A DNA stretch of 64,000 nucleotides from Hydractinia symbiolongicarpus (lineage: Eukaryota > Cnidaria > Hydrozoa > Anthoathecata > Hydractiniidae), in the NCBI RefSeq assembly GCF_029227915.1, contig NC_079881.1:29675501-29739500 (forward strand), in the 5' to 3' direction. Below, one piece after another: positions 22,481 to 37,830 of the stretch. Position numbers and translations under genes: made by a program. Under the pieces are notes generated by a model. It saw only the letters and a list, made by a program, of their open reading frames with translations. It did no database searches and was not told the origin of the DNA. Numbering within the stretch: the first letter of the stretch is position 1; every line of letters begins with the position of its first letter.

Positions 22481-25069
22481 CTGTGGCAGCACTTCAATTA
22501 AAAATTAAGATAAAAAAGTCATTCTTTACTGTGGGACAAATCTTAGCCGTTATCGCACGCTGAAGAATTAGCGACAGTTTCAAAATCTACATTTCATTGA
22601 CTTTTTAACGGTGTCAGTCCTTTTGAGCTACAACGGTTGTGTCACCTATTCGTACCGACATGTGTTTAGCGATATTTTTTTGATACTACTAGGTTGCATC
22701 GCTTTTAACAATGAAACGATGGACTGTGGGACTTAATTGAACTACCTTTGGACTGTGACCTGATAAATGTGATAAATGAGACAATTGTACACCAAGAAAT
22801 AACATTCTTCTTAATTTGACAGGATTGCCGGAACTCAGCGATTACACGGGGCGCTGTGGTAGCGCTTCAATTAAAAAATTTAGATAAATAAGTCATTCTT
22901 TACTGTGGGACCAATCCTAGCCGTTATCGCGCGCTGAAGAAATAGCGACAGTTACAAAAACTACATTTCATTGTCTTTCTAACAGTGTCAGTCCGTTTGA
23001 GTTACAACGGTTGGGTCACATATTCGTACCAACATGTATTTAGCGATATTTTTCCAGTACTACTAGGTTGTATAGCTTTTAGCAGTGAAACGATTGACTG
23101 TGGGACTTAATTGAAAAAACTTTGGACTATAACCTAATAAATGTGATAAATGAGAAAATTGGACTCCAAGAAATAACATTCTTCTCATATTGACATGATT
23201 GCCGAAACTCAGCGATTACACTTGGCGCTGTGGTAGCGCTTCAATTAAAAATAAAGATAAAAAAGTCATTCTTTACTGTGGGACCAATCCTAGCCGTTAT
23301 CGCGCGCTGAAAAAATAGCGACAGTTTCAAAAACTAAAATTTATTGACTTTCTAAAAATATCAATTCGTTTGAGTTACAACGGTTGAGTCACATATTCGT
23401 ACCAACATGTATTTCGTGATGTTTTTTCGGTACTACTAGGTTGTAAGGCTTTTAACAGTGAAACGATTGACTGCGGGACTTAATTGAACTGATTATGGAC
23501 TGTGACCTTATAAATGTTAAAGTGAGACAATTGGACTCCAAGAAATAACATTCTTCCTAATTTGACATGATTGCCGAAACTCAGCGATTACACAGGGCGC
23601 TGTGGTAGTGCTTCAATTAAAAATTAAGATAAAAAAGTCATTCTTTACTGTGGGACCAATCTTAGCCGTTATCGCGCTGTAGAATTAGCGACAGTTTCAA
23701 AAACTACATTTCATTTGGTTTCTAACGGTGTCAGTCCGTTTGAGTTGCAACGGTTGAGTCACATATTCGTACCAACATGTACTTGTGCTATTTTCCGGTA
23801 TTACTAGGTTGTATGGCTTTTACCAGTGAAACGATTGACTGTGGGACTTAATTGAACTGATTATGGACTGTGACCTGATAAATGTGATAAATGAGACAAT
23901 TGGACTCCAAGAAATAACATTCTTCTTAATTTGACAGGATTGCCGGAACTCAGCGATTACACGGGGCGCTGTGGTAGCGCTTCATTTAAAAATTTAGATA
24001 AATATGTCATTCTTTACTGTGGGACCAATCCTAGCCGTTATCGCGCGCTGAAGAAATAGCGACAGTTACAAAAACTACATTTCATTGTGTTTCTAACAGT
24101 GTCAGTCCGTTTGAGTTACAACGGTTGGGTCACATATTCGTACCAACATGTATTTAGCGATATTTTTCCGGTACTACTAGGTTGTATAGCTTTTAGCAGT
24201 GAAACGATTGACTGTGGGACTTAATTGAACAAACTTTGGACTATAACCTAATAAATGTGATAAATGAGAAAATTGGACTCCAAGAAATAACATTCTTCTC
24301 ATATTGACATGATTGCCGAAACTCAGCGATTACACTGGGTGCTGTGGTAGCGCTTCAATTAAAAATAAGGATAAAAAAGTCATTCTTTACTGTGGGACCA
24401 ATCCTAGCCGTTATCGCGCGCTGAAAAAATAGCGACAGTTTCAAAAACTAAATTTCATTGACTTTCTAAGAATATCAATTCGTTTGAGTTACAACGGTTG
24501 AGTCACATATTCGTACCAACATGTATTTCGTGATGTTTTTCCGGTACTACTAGGTTGTAAGGCTTTTAACAGTGAAACGATTGACTGCGGGACTTAATTG
24601 AACTGATTATGGACTGTGACCTTATAAATGTTAAAGTGAGACAATTGGACTCCAAGAAATAACATTCTTCCTAATTTGACATGATTGCCGAAACTCAGCG
24701 ATTACACAGGGCGCTGTGGTAGCGCTTCAATTAAAATTAAGTTAAAAAAGTCATTCTTTACTGTGGGACCAATCTTAGCCGTTATCGCGCTTTAGAATTA
24801 GCGACAGTTTCAAAAACTACATTTCATTTGCTTTCTAACGGTGTCAGTCCGTTTGAGTTGCAACGGTTGAGTCACATATTCGTACCAACATGTACTTGTG
24901 CTATTTTTCGGTATTACTAGGTTGTATGGCTTTTACCAGTGAAACGATTGACTGTGGGACTTAATTGAACTGATTATGGACTGTGACCTTAAAAATGTTA
25001 TAAGTGAGACAATTGCACTCCAAGAAATAACCTTCTTACTAATTTGACATGATTGCCAAAACTCAGCGA

Positions 25070-25815
25070 TTACGCTGGGCGCTGTGGCAGCACTTCAAAT
25101 AAAAATTAAGATAAAAAAGTCATTCTTTACTGTGGGACAAATCTTAGCCGTTATCGCGCGCTGAAGAAATAGCGACATTTTAAAAAACTAAATTTCATTG
25201 ACTTTCTAAGAATATCAATCCGTTTGAGTTACAACGGTTGAGACACATATTCGTACCAACATGTATTTCGTGATGTTTTTCCGGTACTACTAGGTTGTAA
25301 GGCTTTCAACAGTGAAACGATTGACTGCGGGACTTAATAGAACTGATTATGGACTGTGACCTTATGAATGTTAAAGTGAGACAATTGGACTCCAAGAAAT
25401 AACATTCTTACTAATTTGACATGATTGCCAAAACTCAGCGATTACGCTGGGCGCTGTGGCAGCACTTCAAATAAAAATTAAGATAAAAAAGTCATTCTTT
25501 ACTGTGGGACAAATCTTAGCCGTTATCGCGCGCTGAAGAAATAGCGACATTTTAAAAAACTAAATTTCATTGACTTTCTAAGAATATCAATCCGTTTGAG
25601 TTACAACGGTTGAGACACATATTCGTACCAACATGTATTTCGTGATGTTTTTCCGGTACTACTAGGTTGTAAGGCTTTCAACAGTGAAACGATTGACTGC
25701 GGGACTTAATAGAACTGATTATGGACTGTGACCTTATGAATGTTAAAGTGAGACAATTGGACTCCAAGAAATAACATTCTTCCTAATTTGACATGATTGC
25801 CGAAACTCAGCGATT
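25070..25815. repeat. Adjacent duplicated monomer
   Basis: Two neighbouring monomers share private variants, including GACATTTTAAAAAACTAAAT (near 25174 and 25546) and GACTTAATAGAACTGATT, spaced 372 bases: a recent single-monomer duplication. Confidence 0.7.
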
Positions 25816-28800
25816 ACGCTGGGCGCTGTGGCAGCACTTCAATTAAAAATTAAGATAAAAAAGTCATTCTTTACTGTGGGACAAATCTTAGCCGTTATCG
25901 CACGCTGAAGAATTAGCGACAGTTTCAAAATCTACATTTCATTGACTTTTTAACGGTGTCAGTCCTTTTGAGCTACAACGGTTGTGTCACCTATTCGTAC
26001 CGACATGTGTTTAGCGATATTTTTTTGATACTACTAGGTTGCATCGCTTTTAACAATGAAACGATGGACTGTGGGACTTAATTGAACTACCTTTGGACTG
26101 TGACCTGATAAATGTGATAAATGAGACAATTGGACACCAAGAAATAACATTCTTCTTAATTTGACAGGATTGCCGAAACTCAGCGATTACACTGGGCGCT
26201 GTGGTAGCGCCTCAATTAAAAATAAAGATAAAAAAGTCATTCTTTACTGTGGGACCAATCCTAGCCGTTATCGCGCGCTGAAAAAATATCGACAGTTTCA
26301 AAAACTAAATTTCATTGACTTTCTAAGAATATCAATTCGTTTGAGTTATAACGGTTGAGTCACATATTCGTGCCAACATGTATTTCGTGATGTTTTTCCG
26401 GTACTACTAGGTTGTAAGGCTTTTAACAGTGAAACGATTGACTGCGGGACTTAATTGAACTGATTATGGACTGTGACCTTATAAATGTTAAAGTGAGACA
26501 ATTGGACTCCAAGAAATAACATTCTTCCTAATTTGACATGATTGCCGAAACTCAGCGATTACACAAGGCGCTGTGGTAGCGCTTCAATTAAAAATTAAGA
26601 TAAAAAAGTCATTCTTTACTGTGGGACCAATCTTAGCCGTTATCGCGCTGTAGAATTAGCGACAGTTTCAAAAACTACATTTCATTTGCTTTCTAACGGT
26701 GTCAGTCCGTTTGAGTTGCAACGTTTGAGTCACATATTCGTACCAACATGTACTTGTGCTATTTTCCGGTATTACTAGGTTGTATGGCTTTTACCAGTGA
26801 AACGATTGACTGTGGGACTTAATTGAACTGATTATGGACTGTGACCTTAAAAATGTTATAAGTGAGACAATTGGACTCCAAGAAATAACATTCTTCCTAA
26901 TTTGACATGATTGCCGAAACTCAGCGATTACGCTGGGCGCTGTGGCAGCACTTCAAATAAAAATTAAGATAAAAAAGTCATTCTTTACTGTTGGACAAAT
27001 CTTAGCCGTTATCGCACGCTGAAGAATTAGCGACAGTTTCAAAATCTACATTTCATTGACTTTTTAACGGTGTCAGTCCTTTTGAGCTACAACGGTTGGG
27101 TCACCTATTCGTACCAACATGTGTTTAGCGATATTTTTCCGGTACTACTAGGTTGTATGGCTTTTAGCAGTGAAACGATTGACTGTGGGACTTAATTGAA
27201 CAAACTTTGGACTATAACCTAATAAATTTGATAAGTGAGAAAATTGGACTCCAAGAAATAACATTCTTCTCAATTTGACATGCTTGCCGAAACTCAGCGA
27301 TTACACTGGGCGCTGTGGTAGCGCTTCAATTAAAAATTAAGATAAAAAAGTCATTCTTTACTGTGGGACCAATCCTAGCCGTTATCGCGCGCTGAAGATT
27401 TAGTGACAGTTTCAAAAACTAAATTTCATTGACTTTCTAAGAATATTAATCCGTTTGAGTTACAACGGTTGAGTCACATATTCGTACCAACATGTATTTC
27501 GTGATGTTTTTCCGGTACTACTAGGTTGTAAGGCTTTTAACAGTGAAACGATTGACTGCGGGACTTAATTGAACTGATTATGGACTGTGACCTTATAAAT
27601 GTTAAAGTGAGACAATTGGACTCCAAGAAATAACATTCTTTCTAATTTGACATGATTGCCGAAACTCAGCGATTACACATGGCGCTGTGGTAGCGCTTCA
27701 ATTAAAAATTAAGATAAAAAAGTCGTTCTTTACTGTGGGACCAATCTTAGCCGTTATCGCGCGCTGTAGAATTAGCGACAGTTTCAAAAACTACATTTCA
27801 TTTGCTTTCTAACAGAATCAATCCGTTTGAGTTGCAAACGGTTTAGTCACATATTCGTACCAACATGTATTCGTGCTATTTTCCGGTATTACTAGGTTGT
27901 ATGGCTTTTAACAGTGAAACGATTGACTGCGGGACTTAATTGAACTGATTATGGACTGTGACTTTAAAAATGTTATAAGTGAGACAAGCGGACTCCAAGA
28001 AATAACATTCTTTTTAATTTGACATGATTGCTGGAACTCAGCGATTACACTGGGTGCTGTGGTAGCGCTTCATTTAAGAATTTAGATAAATAAGTCATTC
28101 TTTACTGTGGGACCAATCCTAGCCGTTATCGCGCGCTGAAGAAATAGCGACAGTTTCAAAAACTAAATTTCATTGACTTTCTAAGAATATCAATCCGTTT
28201 GAGTTACAACGGTTGAGTCACATATTCGTACCAACATGTATTTTGTGATATTTTTTCCGGTACTACTAGGTTGTAAGGCTTTTAACAGTGAAACGATTGA
28301 CTGTGGGACTTAATTGAACTGATTATAGACTGTGACCTTATAAATGTTAAAGTGAGACAATTGGACTCCAAGAAATAACATTCTTCCTAATTTGACATGA
28401 TTGCCGAAACTTAGCGATTACGCTGGGCGCTGTGGCAGCACTTCAATTAAAAATTAGGATAAAAAAGTCATTCTTTACTGTGGGACAAATCTTAGCCGTT
28501 ATCGCACGCTGAAGAATTAGCGACAGTTTCAAAATCTACATTTCATTGACTTTTTAACGGTGTCAGTCCTTTTGAGCTACAACGGTTGTGTCACCTATTC
28601 GTACCGACATGTGTTTAGCGATATTTTTTTGATACTACTAGGTTGCATCGCTTTTAACAATGAAACGATGGACTGTGGGACTTAATTGAACTACCTTTGG
28701 ACTGTGACCTGATAAATGTGATAAATGAGACAATTGGACACCAAGAAATAACATTCTTCTTAATTTGACAGGATTGCCGAAACTCAGCGATTACACTGGG

Positions 28801-29960
28801 CGCTGTGGTAGCGCCTCAATTAAAAATAAAGATAAAAAAGTCATTCTTTACTGTGGGACCAATCCTAGCCGTTATCGCGCGCTGAAAAAATATCGACAGT
28901 TTCAAAAACTAAATTTCATTGACTTTCTAAGAATATCAATTCGTTTGAGTTATAACGGTTGAGTCACATATTCGTACCAACATGTATTTCGTGATGTTTT
29001 TCCGGTACTACTAGGTTGTAAGGCTTTTAACAGTGAAACGATTGACTGCGGGACTTAATTGAACTGATTATGGACTGTGACCTTATAAATGTTAAAGTGA
29101 GACAATTGGACTCCAAGAAATAACATTCTTCCTAATTTGACATGATTGCCGAAACTCAGCGATTACACAAGGCGCTGTGGTAGCGCTTCAATTAAAAATT
29201 AAGATAAAAAAGTCATTCTTTACTGTGGGACCAATCTTAGCCGTTATCGCGCTGTAGAATTAGCGACAGTTTCAAAAACTACATTTCATTTGCTTTCTAA
29301 CGGTGTCAGTCCGTTTGAGTTGCAACGTTTGAGTCACATATTCGTACCAACATGTACTTGTGCTATTTTCCGGTATTACTAGGTTGTATGGCTTTTACCA
29401 GTGAAACGATTGACTGTGGGACTTAATTGAACTGATTATGGACTGTGACCTTAAAAATGTTATAAGTGAGACAATTGGACTCCAAGAAATAACATTCTTC
29501 CTAATTTGACATGATTGCCGAAACTCAGCGATTACGCTGGGCGCTGTGGCAGCACTTCAAATAAAAATTAAGATAAAAAAGTCATTTTTTACTGTTGGAC
29601 AAATCTTAGCCGTTATCGCACGCTGAAGAATTAGCGACAGTTTCAAAATCTACATTTCATTGACTTTTTAACGGTGTCAGTCCTTTTGAGCTACAACGGT
29701 TGGGTCACCTATTCGTACCAACATGTGTTTAGCGATATTTTTCCGGTACTACTAGGTTGTATGGCTTTTAGCAGTGAAACGATTGACTGTGGGACTTAAT
29801 TGAACAAACTTTGGACTATAACCTAATAAATTTGATAAGTGAAAAAATTGGACTCCAAGAAATAACATTCTTCTCAATTTGACATGATTGCCGAAACTCA
29901 GCGATTACACTGGGCGCTGTGGTAGCGCTTCAATTAAAAATTAAGATAAAAAAGTCGTTC
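25780..29960. repeat. Seven-monomer duplication, offset 2,604
   Basis: About 1.6 kb at 25780-27360 recurs at 28384-29960. Identical stretches include those starting at 26161 and 28765, and private variants such as CGTACCGACATGTGTTTAGC and CACAAGGCGCTGTGG recur at the same offset. Confidence 0.75.
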
Positions 29961-32900
29961 TTTACTGTGGGACCAATCCTAGCCGTTATAGCGCGCTGAA
30001 GAAATAGCGACAGTTTCAAAAACTAAATTTCATTGACTTTCTAAGAATATCAATCCGTTTGAGTTACAACGGTTGAGTCACATATTCGTACCAACATGTA
30101 TTTCGTGATGTTTTTCCGGTACTACTAGGTTGTAAGGCTTTTAACAGTGAAACGATTGACTGCGGGACTTAATTGAACTGATTATGGACTGTGACCTTAT
30201 AAATGTTAAAGTGAGACAATTGGACTCCAAGAAATAACATTCTTCCTAATTTGACATGATTGCCGAAACTCAGCGATTACACAAGGCGCTGTGGTAGCGC
30301 TTCAATTAAAAATTAAGATAAAAAAGTCATTCTTTACTGTGGGACCAATCTTAGCCGTTATCGCGCTGTAGAATTAGCGACAGTTTCAAAAACTACATTT
30401 CATTTGCTTTCTAACGGTGTCAGTCCGTTTGAGTTGCAACGTTTGAGTCACATATTCGTACCAACATGTACTTGTGCTATTTTCCGGTATTACTAGGTTG
30501 TATGGCTTTTACCAGTGAAACGATTGACTGTGGGACTTAATTGAACTGATTATGGACTGTGACCTTAAAAATGTTATAAGTGAGACAATTGGACTCCAAG
30601 AAATAACATTCTTCCTAATTTGACATGATTGCCGAAACTCAGCGATTACGCTGGGCGCTGTGGCAGCACTTCAAATAAAAATTAAGATAAAAAAGTCATT
30701 TTTTACTGTTGGACAAATCTTAGCCGTTATCGCACGCTGAAGAATTAGCGACAGTTTCAAAATCTACATTTCATTGACTTTTTAACGGTGTCAGTCCTTT
30801 TGAGCTACAACGGTTGGGTCACCTATTCGTACCAACATGTGTTTAGCGATATTTTTCCGGTACTACTAGGTTGTATGGCTTTTAGCAGTGAAACGATTGA
30901 CTGTGGGACTGAATTGAACAAACTTTGGACTATAACCTAATAAATTTGATAAGTGAAAAAATTGGACTCCAAGAAATAACATTCTTCTCAATTTGACATG
31001 ATTGCCGAAACTCAGCGATTACACTGGGCGCTGTGGTAGCGCTTCAATTAAAAATTAAGATAAAAAAGTCGTTCTTTACTGTGGGACCAATCCTAGCCGT
31101 TATAGCGCGCTGAAGAAATAGCGACAGTTTCAAAAACTAAATTTCATTGACTTTCTAAGAATATCAATCCGTTTGAGTTACAACGGTTGAGTCACATATT
31201 CGTACCAACATGTATTTCGTGATGTTTTTCCGGTACTACTAGGTTGTAAGGCTTTTAACAGTGAAACGATTGACTGCGGGACTTAATTGAACTGATTATG
31301 GACTGTGACCTTATAAATGTTAAAGTGAGACAATTGGACTCCAAGAAATAACATTCTTCCTAATTTGACATGATTGCCGAAACTCAGCGATTACACAGGG
31401 CGCTGTGGTAGCGCTTCAATTAAAAATTAAGATAAAAAAGTCATTCTTTACTGTGGGACCAATCTTAGCCGTTATCGCGCTGTAGAATTAGCGACAGTTT
31501 CAAAAACTACATTTCATTTGCTTTCTAACGGTGTCAGTCCGTTTGAGTTGCAACGGTTGAGTCACATATTCGTACCAACATGTACTTGTGCTATTTTCCG
31601 GTATTACTAGGTTGTATGGCTTTTACCAGTGAAACGATTGACTGTGGGACTTAATTGAACGGATTATGGACTGTGACCTTAAAAAATGTTATAAGTGAGT
31701 CAATTGGACTCCAAGAAATAACATTCTTCCTAATTTGACATGATTGCCGAAACTCAGCGATTACGCTGGGCGCTGTGGCAGCACTTCAAATAAAAATTAA
31801 GATAAAAAAGTCATTCTTTACTGTGGGACAAATCTTAGCCGTTATCGCACGCTGAAGAATTAGCGACAGTTTCAAAATCTACATTTCATTGACTTTTTAA
31901 CGGTGTCAGTCCTTTTGAGCTACAATGGTTGGGTCACCTATTCGTACCAACATGTGTTTAGCGATATTTTTCCGGTACTACTAGGTTGTATGGCTTTTAG
32001 CAGTGAAACGATTGACTGTGGGACTTAATTGAACAAACTTTGGACTATAACCTAATAAATTTGATAAGTGAGAAAATTGGACTCCAAGAAATAACATTCT
32101 TCTCAATTTGACATGATTGCCGAAACTCAGCGATTACACTGGGCGCTGTGGTAGCGCTTCAATTAAAAATTAAGATAAAAAAGTCATTCTTTACTGTGGG
32201 ACCAATCCTAGCCGTTATCGCGCGCTGAAGATTTAGTGACAGTTTCAAAAACTAAATTTCATTGACTTTCTAAGAATATTAATCCGTTTGAGTTACAACG
32301 GTTGAGTCACATATTCGTACCAACATGTATTTCGTGATGTTTTTCCGGTACTACTAGGTTGTAAGGCTTTTAACAGTGAAACGATTGACTGCGGGACTTA
32401 ATTGAACTGATTATGGACTGTGACCTTATAAATGTTAAAGTGAGACAATTGGACTCCAAGAAATAACATTCTTTCTAATTTGACATGATTGCCGAAACTC
32501 AGCGATTACACATGGCGCTGTGGTAGCGCTTCAATTAAAAATTAAGATAAAAAAGTCATTCTTTACTGTGGGACCAATCTTAGCCGTCATCGCGCGCTGT
32601 AGAATTAGCGACAGTTTCAAAAACTACATTTCATTTGCTTTCTAACAGAATCAATCCGTTTGAGTTGCAAACGGTTTAGTCACATATTCGTACCAACATG
32701 TATTCGTGCTATTTTCCGGTATTACTAGGTTGTATGGCTTTTAACAGTGAAACGATTGACTGCGGGACTTAATTGAACTGATTATGGACTGTGACTTTAA
32801 AAATGTTATAAGTGAGACAAGCGGACTCCAAGAAATAACATTCTTTTTAATTTGACATGATTGCTGGAACTTAGCGATTACACTGGGTGCTGTGGTAGCG

Positions 32901-33250
32901 CTTCATTTAAGAATTTAGATAAATAAGTCATTCTTTACTGTGGGACCAATCCTAGCCGTTATCGCGCGCTGAAGAAATAGCGACAGTTTCAAAAACTAAA
33001 TTTCATTGACTTTCTAAGAATATCAATCCGTTTGAGTTACAACGGTTGAGTCACATATTCGTACCAACATGTATTTCGTGATATTTTTTCCGGTACTACT
33101 AGGTTGTAAGGCTTTTAACAGTGAAACGATTGACTGTGGGACTTAATTGAACTGATTATAGACTGTGACCTTATAAATGTTAAAGTGAGACAATTGGACT
33201 CCAAGAAATAACATTCTTCCTAATTTGACATGATTGCCGAAACTTAGCGA
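27380..33250. repeat. Thirteen-monomer-offset duplication
   Basis: The variants GAAGATTTAGTGACAG and CTAACAGAATCAATCC with GCAAACGGTTTAGTCAC near 27.4-27.9 kb recur near 32.2-32.7 kb, offset about 4,833 bases (13 monomers). Between them, trimers of about 1,114 bases repeat (for example near 29166 and 30280). Confidence 0.65.
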
Positions 33251-35009
33251 TTACACTGGGCGCTGTGGTAGCGCTTCAATTAAAAATTAAGATAAAAAAG
33301 TCATTCTTTACTGTGGGACAAATCTTAGCCGTTATCGCACGCTGAAGAAATAGCGACAGTTTCAAAAACTACATTTCATTTGCTTTCTAACAGTATCAAT
33401 CCGTTTGAGTTGCAAACGGTTGAGTCACATATTCGTACCAACATGTATTCGTGCTATTTTCCGGTATTACTAGGTTGTATGGCTTTTACCAGTGAAACGA
33501 GTGACTGTGGGACTTAATTGAACTGACAATGGACTGTGACCTTAAAAATGTTTTAAGTGAGACAAGCGGACTCCAAGAAATAACATTCTTTTTAATTTGA
33601 CATGATTTTCGGAACTCAGCGATTACACTGGGCGCTGTGGTAGCGCTTTATTTAAGAATTTAGATAAATAAGTCATTGTTAACTGTGGGACCAATCTTAG
33701 CCGTTATTGCGCGCTGTAGAATTAGCGACAGTTTCAAAAACTACATTTCATTTGCTTTCTAACAGTATCATCCCGTTTGAGTTGCAAACGGTTGAGTCAC
33801 ATATTCGTACCAACATGTATTCGTGCTATTTTCCGGTATTACTAGGTTGTATGGCTTTTACCAGTGAAACGAGTGACTGTGGGACTTAATTGAACTGACA
33901 ATGGACTGTGACCTTAAAAATGTTTTAAGTGAGACAAGCGGACTCCAAGAAATAACATTCTTTTTAATTTGACATGATTTTCGGAACTCAGCGATTACAC
34001 TGGGCGCTGTGGTAGCGCTTTATTTAAGAATTTAGATAAATAAGTCATTCTTAACTGTGGGACCAATCCTAGCCGTTATCCCGCGCTGAAGAAATAGCGA
34101 CAGTTTCACAAAATTCATTTCATTGACTTTCTAAGAATATCAGTATGTTTGAGTTACAACGGTTGAGTCACATATTCGTACCAACATGTATTTCGTGATA
34201 CTTTTCCGGTACTACTAGGTTGTATGGCTTTTACCAGTGAAACGATTGACTGTGGGACTTAATTGAACTGATTATGGACTGTGACCTTAAAAATGTTATA
34301 AGTGAGACAATTGGACTCCAAGAAATAACATTCTTCCTAATTTGACATGATTGCCGAAACTCAGCGATTACGCTGGGCGCTGTGGCAGCGCTTCAATTAA
34401 AAATTAAGATAAAAAAGTCATTCTTTACTGTGGGACAAATCTTAGCCGTTATCGCACGCTGAAGAATTAGCGACAGTTTCAAAATATACATTTCATTGAC
34501 TTTTTAACGGTGTCAGTCCTTTTGAGCTACAACGGTTGGGTCACCTATTCGTACCAACATGTGTTTAGCGATATTTTTTTGATACTACTAGGTTGCATCG
34601 CTTTTAACAATGAAACGATTGACTGTGGGACTTAAATGAACAAACTTTGGACTGTGACCTGATAAATGTGATAAATGAGACAATTGGACTCCAAGAAATA
34701 ACATTCTTTTTAATTTGACGGCATTTCCGGAACTCAGCGATTACACTGGGCGCTGTGGTAGCGCTTTATTTAAAAATTAAGATAAAAAAGTCATTCTTTA
34801 CTGTGGGACCAATCTTAGCCGTTATTGCGCGCTGTAGAATTAGCGACAGTTTCAAAAACTACATTTCATTTGCTTTCTAACAGTATCAATCCGTTTGAGT
34901 TGCAAACGGTTGAGTCACATATTCGTACCAACATGTATTCGTGCTATTTTCCGGTATTACTAGGTTGTATGGCTTTTACCAGTGAAACGATTGACTGTGG
35001 GACTTAATT

Positions 35010-37830
35010 GAACTGACTACGGACTGTGACCTTAAAAATGTTTTAAGTGAGACAAGCGGATTCCAAGAAATATCATTCTTTTTAATTTGATATGATTTCC
35101 GGAACTCAGCGATTACACTGGGCGCTGTGGTAGCGCTTCATTTAAGAATTTATATAAATAAGTCATTCTTTACTGTGGGACCAATCCTAGCCGTTTTCGC
35201 GCGCTGAAGAAATAGCGACAGTTTCAAAAACTACATTCCATTGACTTTCTAAAAATATCAATCCGTTTGAGTTACAACGGTTGAGTCACATATTCGTACC
35301 AACATGTATTCGTGCTATTTTCCGGTATTACTAGGTTGTATGGCTTTTACCAGTGAAACGATTGACTGTTGGACTTAATTGAAATGACAATGGACTGTGA
35401 CCTTAAAAATGTTTTAAGTGAGACAAGCGGACTCCAAGAAATAACATTCTTTTTAATTTGACATGATTTCCGGAACTCAGCGATTACACTGGGCGCTGTG
35501 GTAGCGCTTTATTTAAGAATTTAGATAAATAAGTCATTCTTAACTGTGGGACCAATCCTAGCCGTTATCCCGCGCTGAAGAAATAGCGACAGTTTCAAAA
35601 AATTCATTTCATTGACTTTCTAAGAATATCAATCCGTTTGAGTTACAACGGTTGAGTCACATATTCGTACCAACATGTATTTCGTGATACTTTTCCGGTA
35701 CTACTAGGTTGTATGGCTTTTACCAGTGAAACGATTGACTGTGGGACTTAATTGAACTGATTATGGACTGTGACCTTAAAAATGTTATAAGTGAGACAAT
35801 TGGACTCCAAGAAATAACATTCTTCCTAATTTGGCATGATTGCCGAAACTCAGCGATTACGCTGGGCGCTGTGGCAGCGCTTCAATTAAAAATTAAGATG
35901 AAAAAGTCATTCTTTACTGTGGGACAAATCTTAGCCGTTATCGCACGCTGAAGAATTAGCGACAGTTTCAAAATATACATTTCATTGACTTTTTAACGGT
36001 GTCAGTCCTTTTGAGCTACAACGGTTGGGTCACCTATTCGTACCAACATGTGTTTAGCGATATTTTTTTGATACTACTAGGTTGCATCGCTTTTAACAAT
36101 GAAACGATGGACTGTGTGACTTAATTGAACTACCTTTGGACTGTGACCTGATAAATGTGATAAATGAGACAATTGGACTCAAAGAAATAACATTCTTCTT
36201 AATTTGAGAGGATTGCCGGAACTCAGCGATTAGACGGGGCGCTGTGGTAGCGCTTCATTTAAAAATTTAGATAAATAAGTCATTCTTTACTGTGGGACCA
36301 ATCCTAGCCGTTATCGCGCGCTGAAGAAATAGCGACAGTTACAGAAACTACATTTCATTGTCTTTCTAAGAATATCAATCCGTTTGAGTTACAACGGTTG
36401 AGTCACATATTCGTACCAACATGTAATTCGTGATATTTTTTCCGGTACTACTAGGTTGTAAGAATTTTAACAGTGAAACGATTGACTGTGGGACTTAATT
36501 GAACTGACTACGGACTGTGACCTTAAAAATGTTTTAAGTGAGACAAGCGGATTCCAAGAAATATCATTCTTTTTAATTTGATATGATTTCCGGAACTCAG
36601 CGATTACACTGGGCGCTGTGGTAGCGCTTCATTTAAGAATTTATATAAATAAGTCATTCTTTACTGTGGGACCAATCCTAGCCGTTTTCGCGCGCTGAAG
36701 AAATAGCGACAGTTTCAAAAACTACATTCCATTGACTTTCTAAAAATATCAATCCGTTTGAGTTACAACGGTTGAGTCACATATTCGTACCAACATGTAT
36801 TCGTGCTATTTTCCGGTATTACTAGGTTGTATGGCTTTTACCAGTGAAACGATTGACTGTTGGACTTAATTGAACTGACAATGGACTGTGACCTTAAAAA
36901 TGTTTTAAGTGAGACAGGCGGACTCCAAGAAATAACATTCTTTTTAATTTGACATGATTTCCGGAACTCAGCGATTACACTGGGCGCTGTGGTAGCGCTT
37001 TATTTAAGAATTTAGATAAATAAGTCATTCTTAACTGTGGGACCAATCCTAGCCGTTATCCCGCGCTGAAGAAATAGCGACAGTTTCAAAAAATTCATTT
37101 CATTGACTTTCTAAGAATATCAATCCGTTTGAGTTACAACGGTTGAGTCACATATTCGTACCAACATGTATTTCGTGATACTTTTCCGGTACTACTAGGT
37201 TGTATGGCTTTTACCAGTGAAACGATTGACTGTGGGACTTAATTGAACTGATTATGGACTGTGACCTTAAAAATGTTATAAGTGAGACAATTGGACTCCA
37301 AGAAATAACATTCTTCCTAATTTGGCATGATTGCCGAAACTCAGCGATTACGCTGGGCGCTGTGGCAGCGCTTCAATTAAAAATTAAGATGAAAAAGTCA
37401 TTCTTTACTGTGGGACAAATCTTAGCCGTTATCGCACGCTGAAGAATTAGCGACAGTTTCAAAATATACATTTCATTGACTTTTTAACGGTGTCAGTCCT
37501 TTTGAGCTACAACGGTTGGGTCACCTATTCGTACCAACATGTGTTTAGCGATATTTTTTTGATACTACTAGGTTGCATCGCTTTTAACAATGAAACGATG
37601 GACTGTGTGACTTAATTGAACTACCTTTGGACTGTGACCTGATAAATGTGATAAATGAGACAATTGGACTCAAAGAAATAACATTCTTCTTAATTTGAGA
37701 GGATTGGCGGAACTCAGCGATTAGACGGGGCGCTGTGGTAGCGCTTCATTTAAAAATTTAGATAAATAAGTCATTCTTTACTGTGGGACCAATCCTAGCC
37801 GTTATCGCGCGCTGAAGAAATAGCGACAGT
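35010..37830. repeat. Four-monomer tandem block, offset 1,491
   Basis: Private variants GGATTCCAAGAAATATCATT (35058 and 36549), GATTAGACGGGGCGCTG (36228 and 37719) and the stretches at 35763 and 37254 show two nearly identical tetramers. Confidence 0.75.
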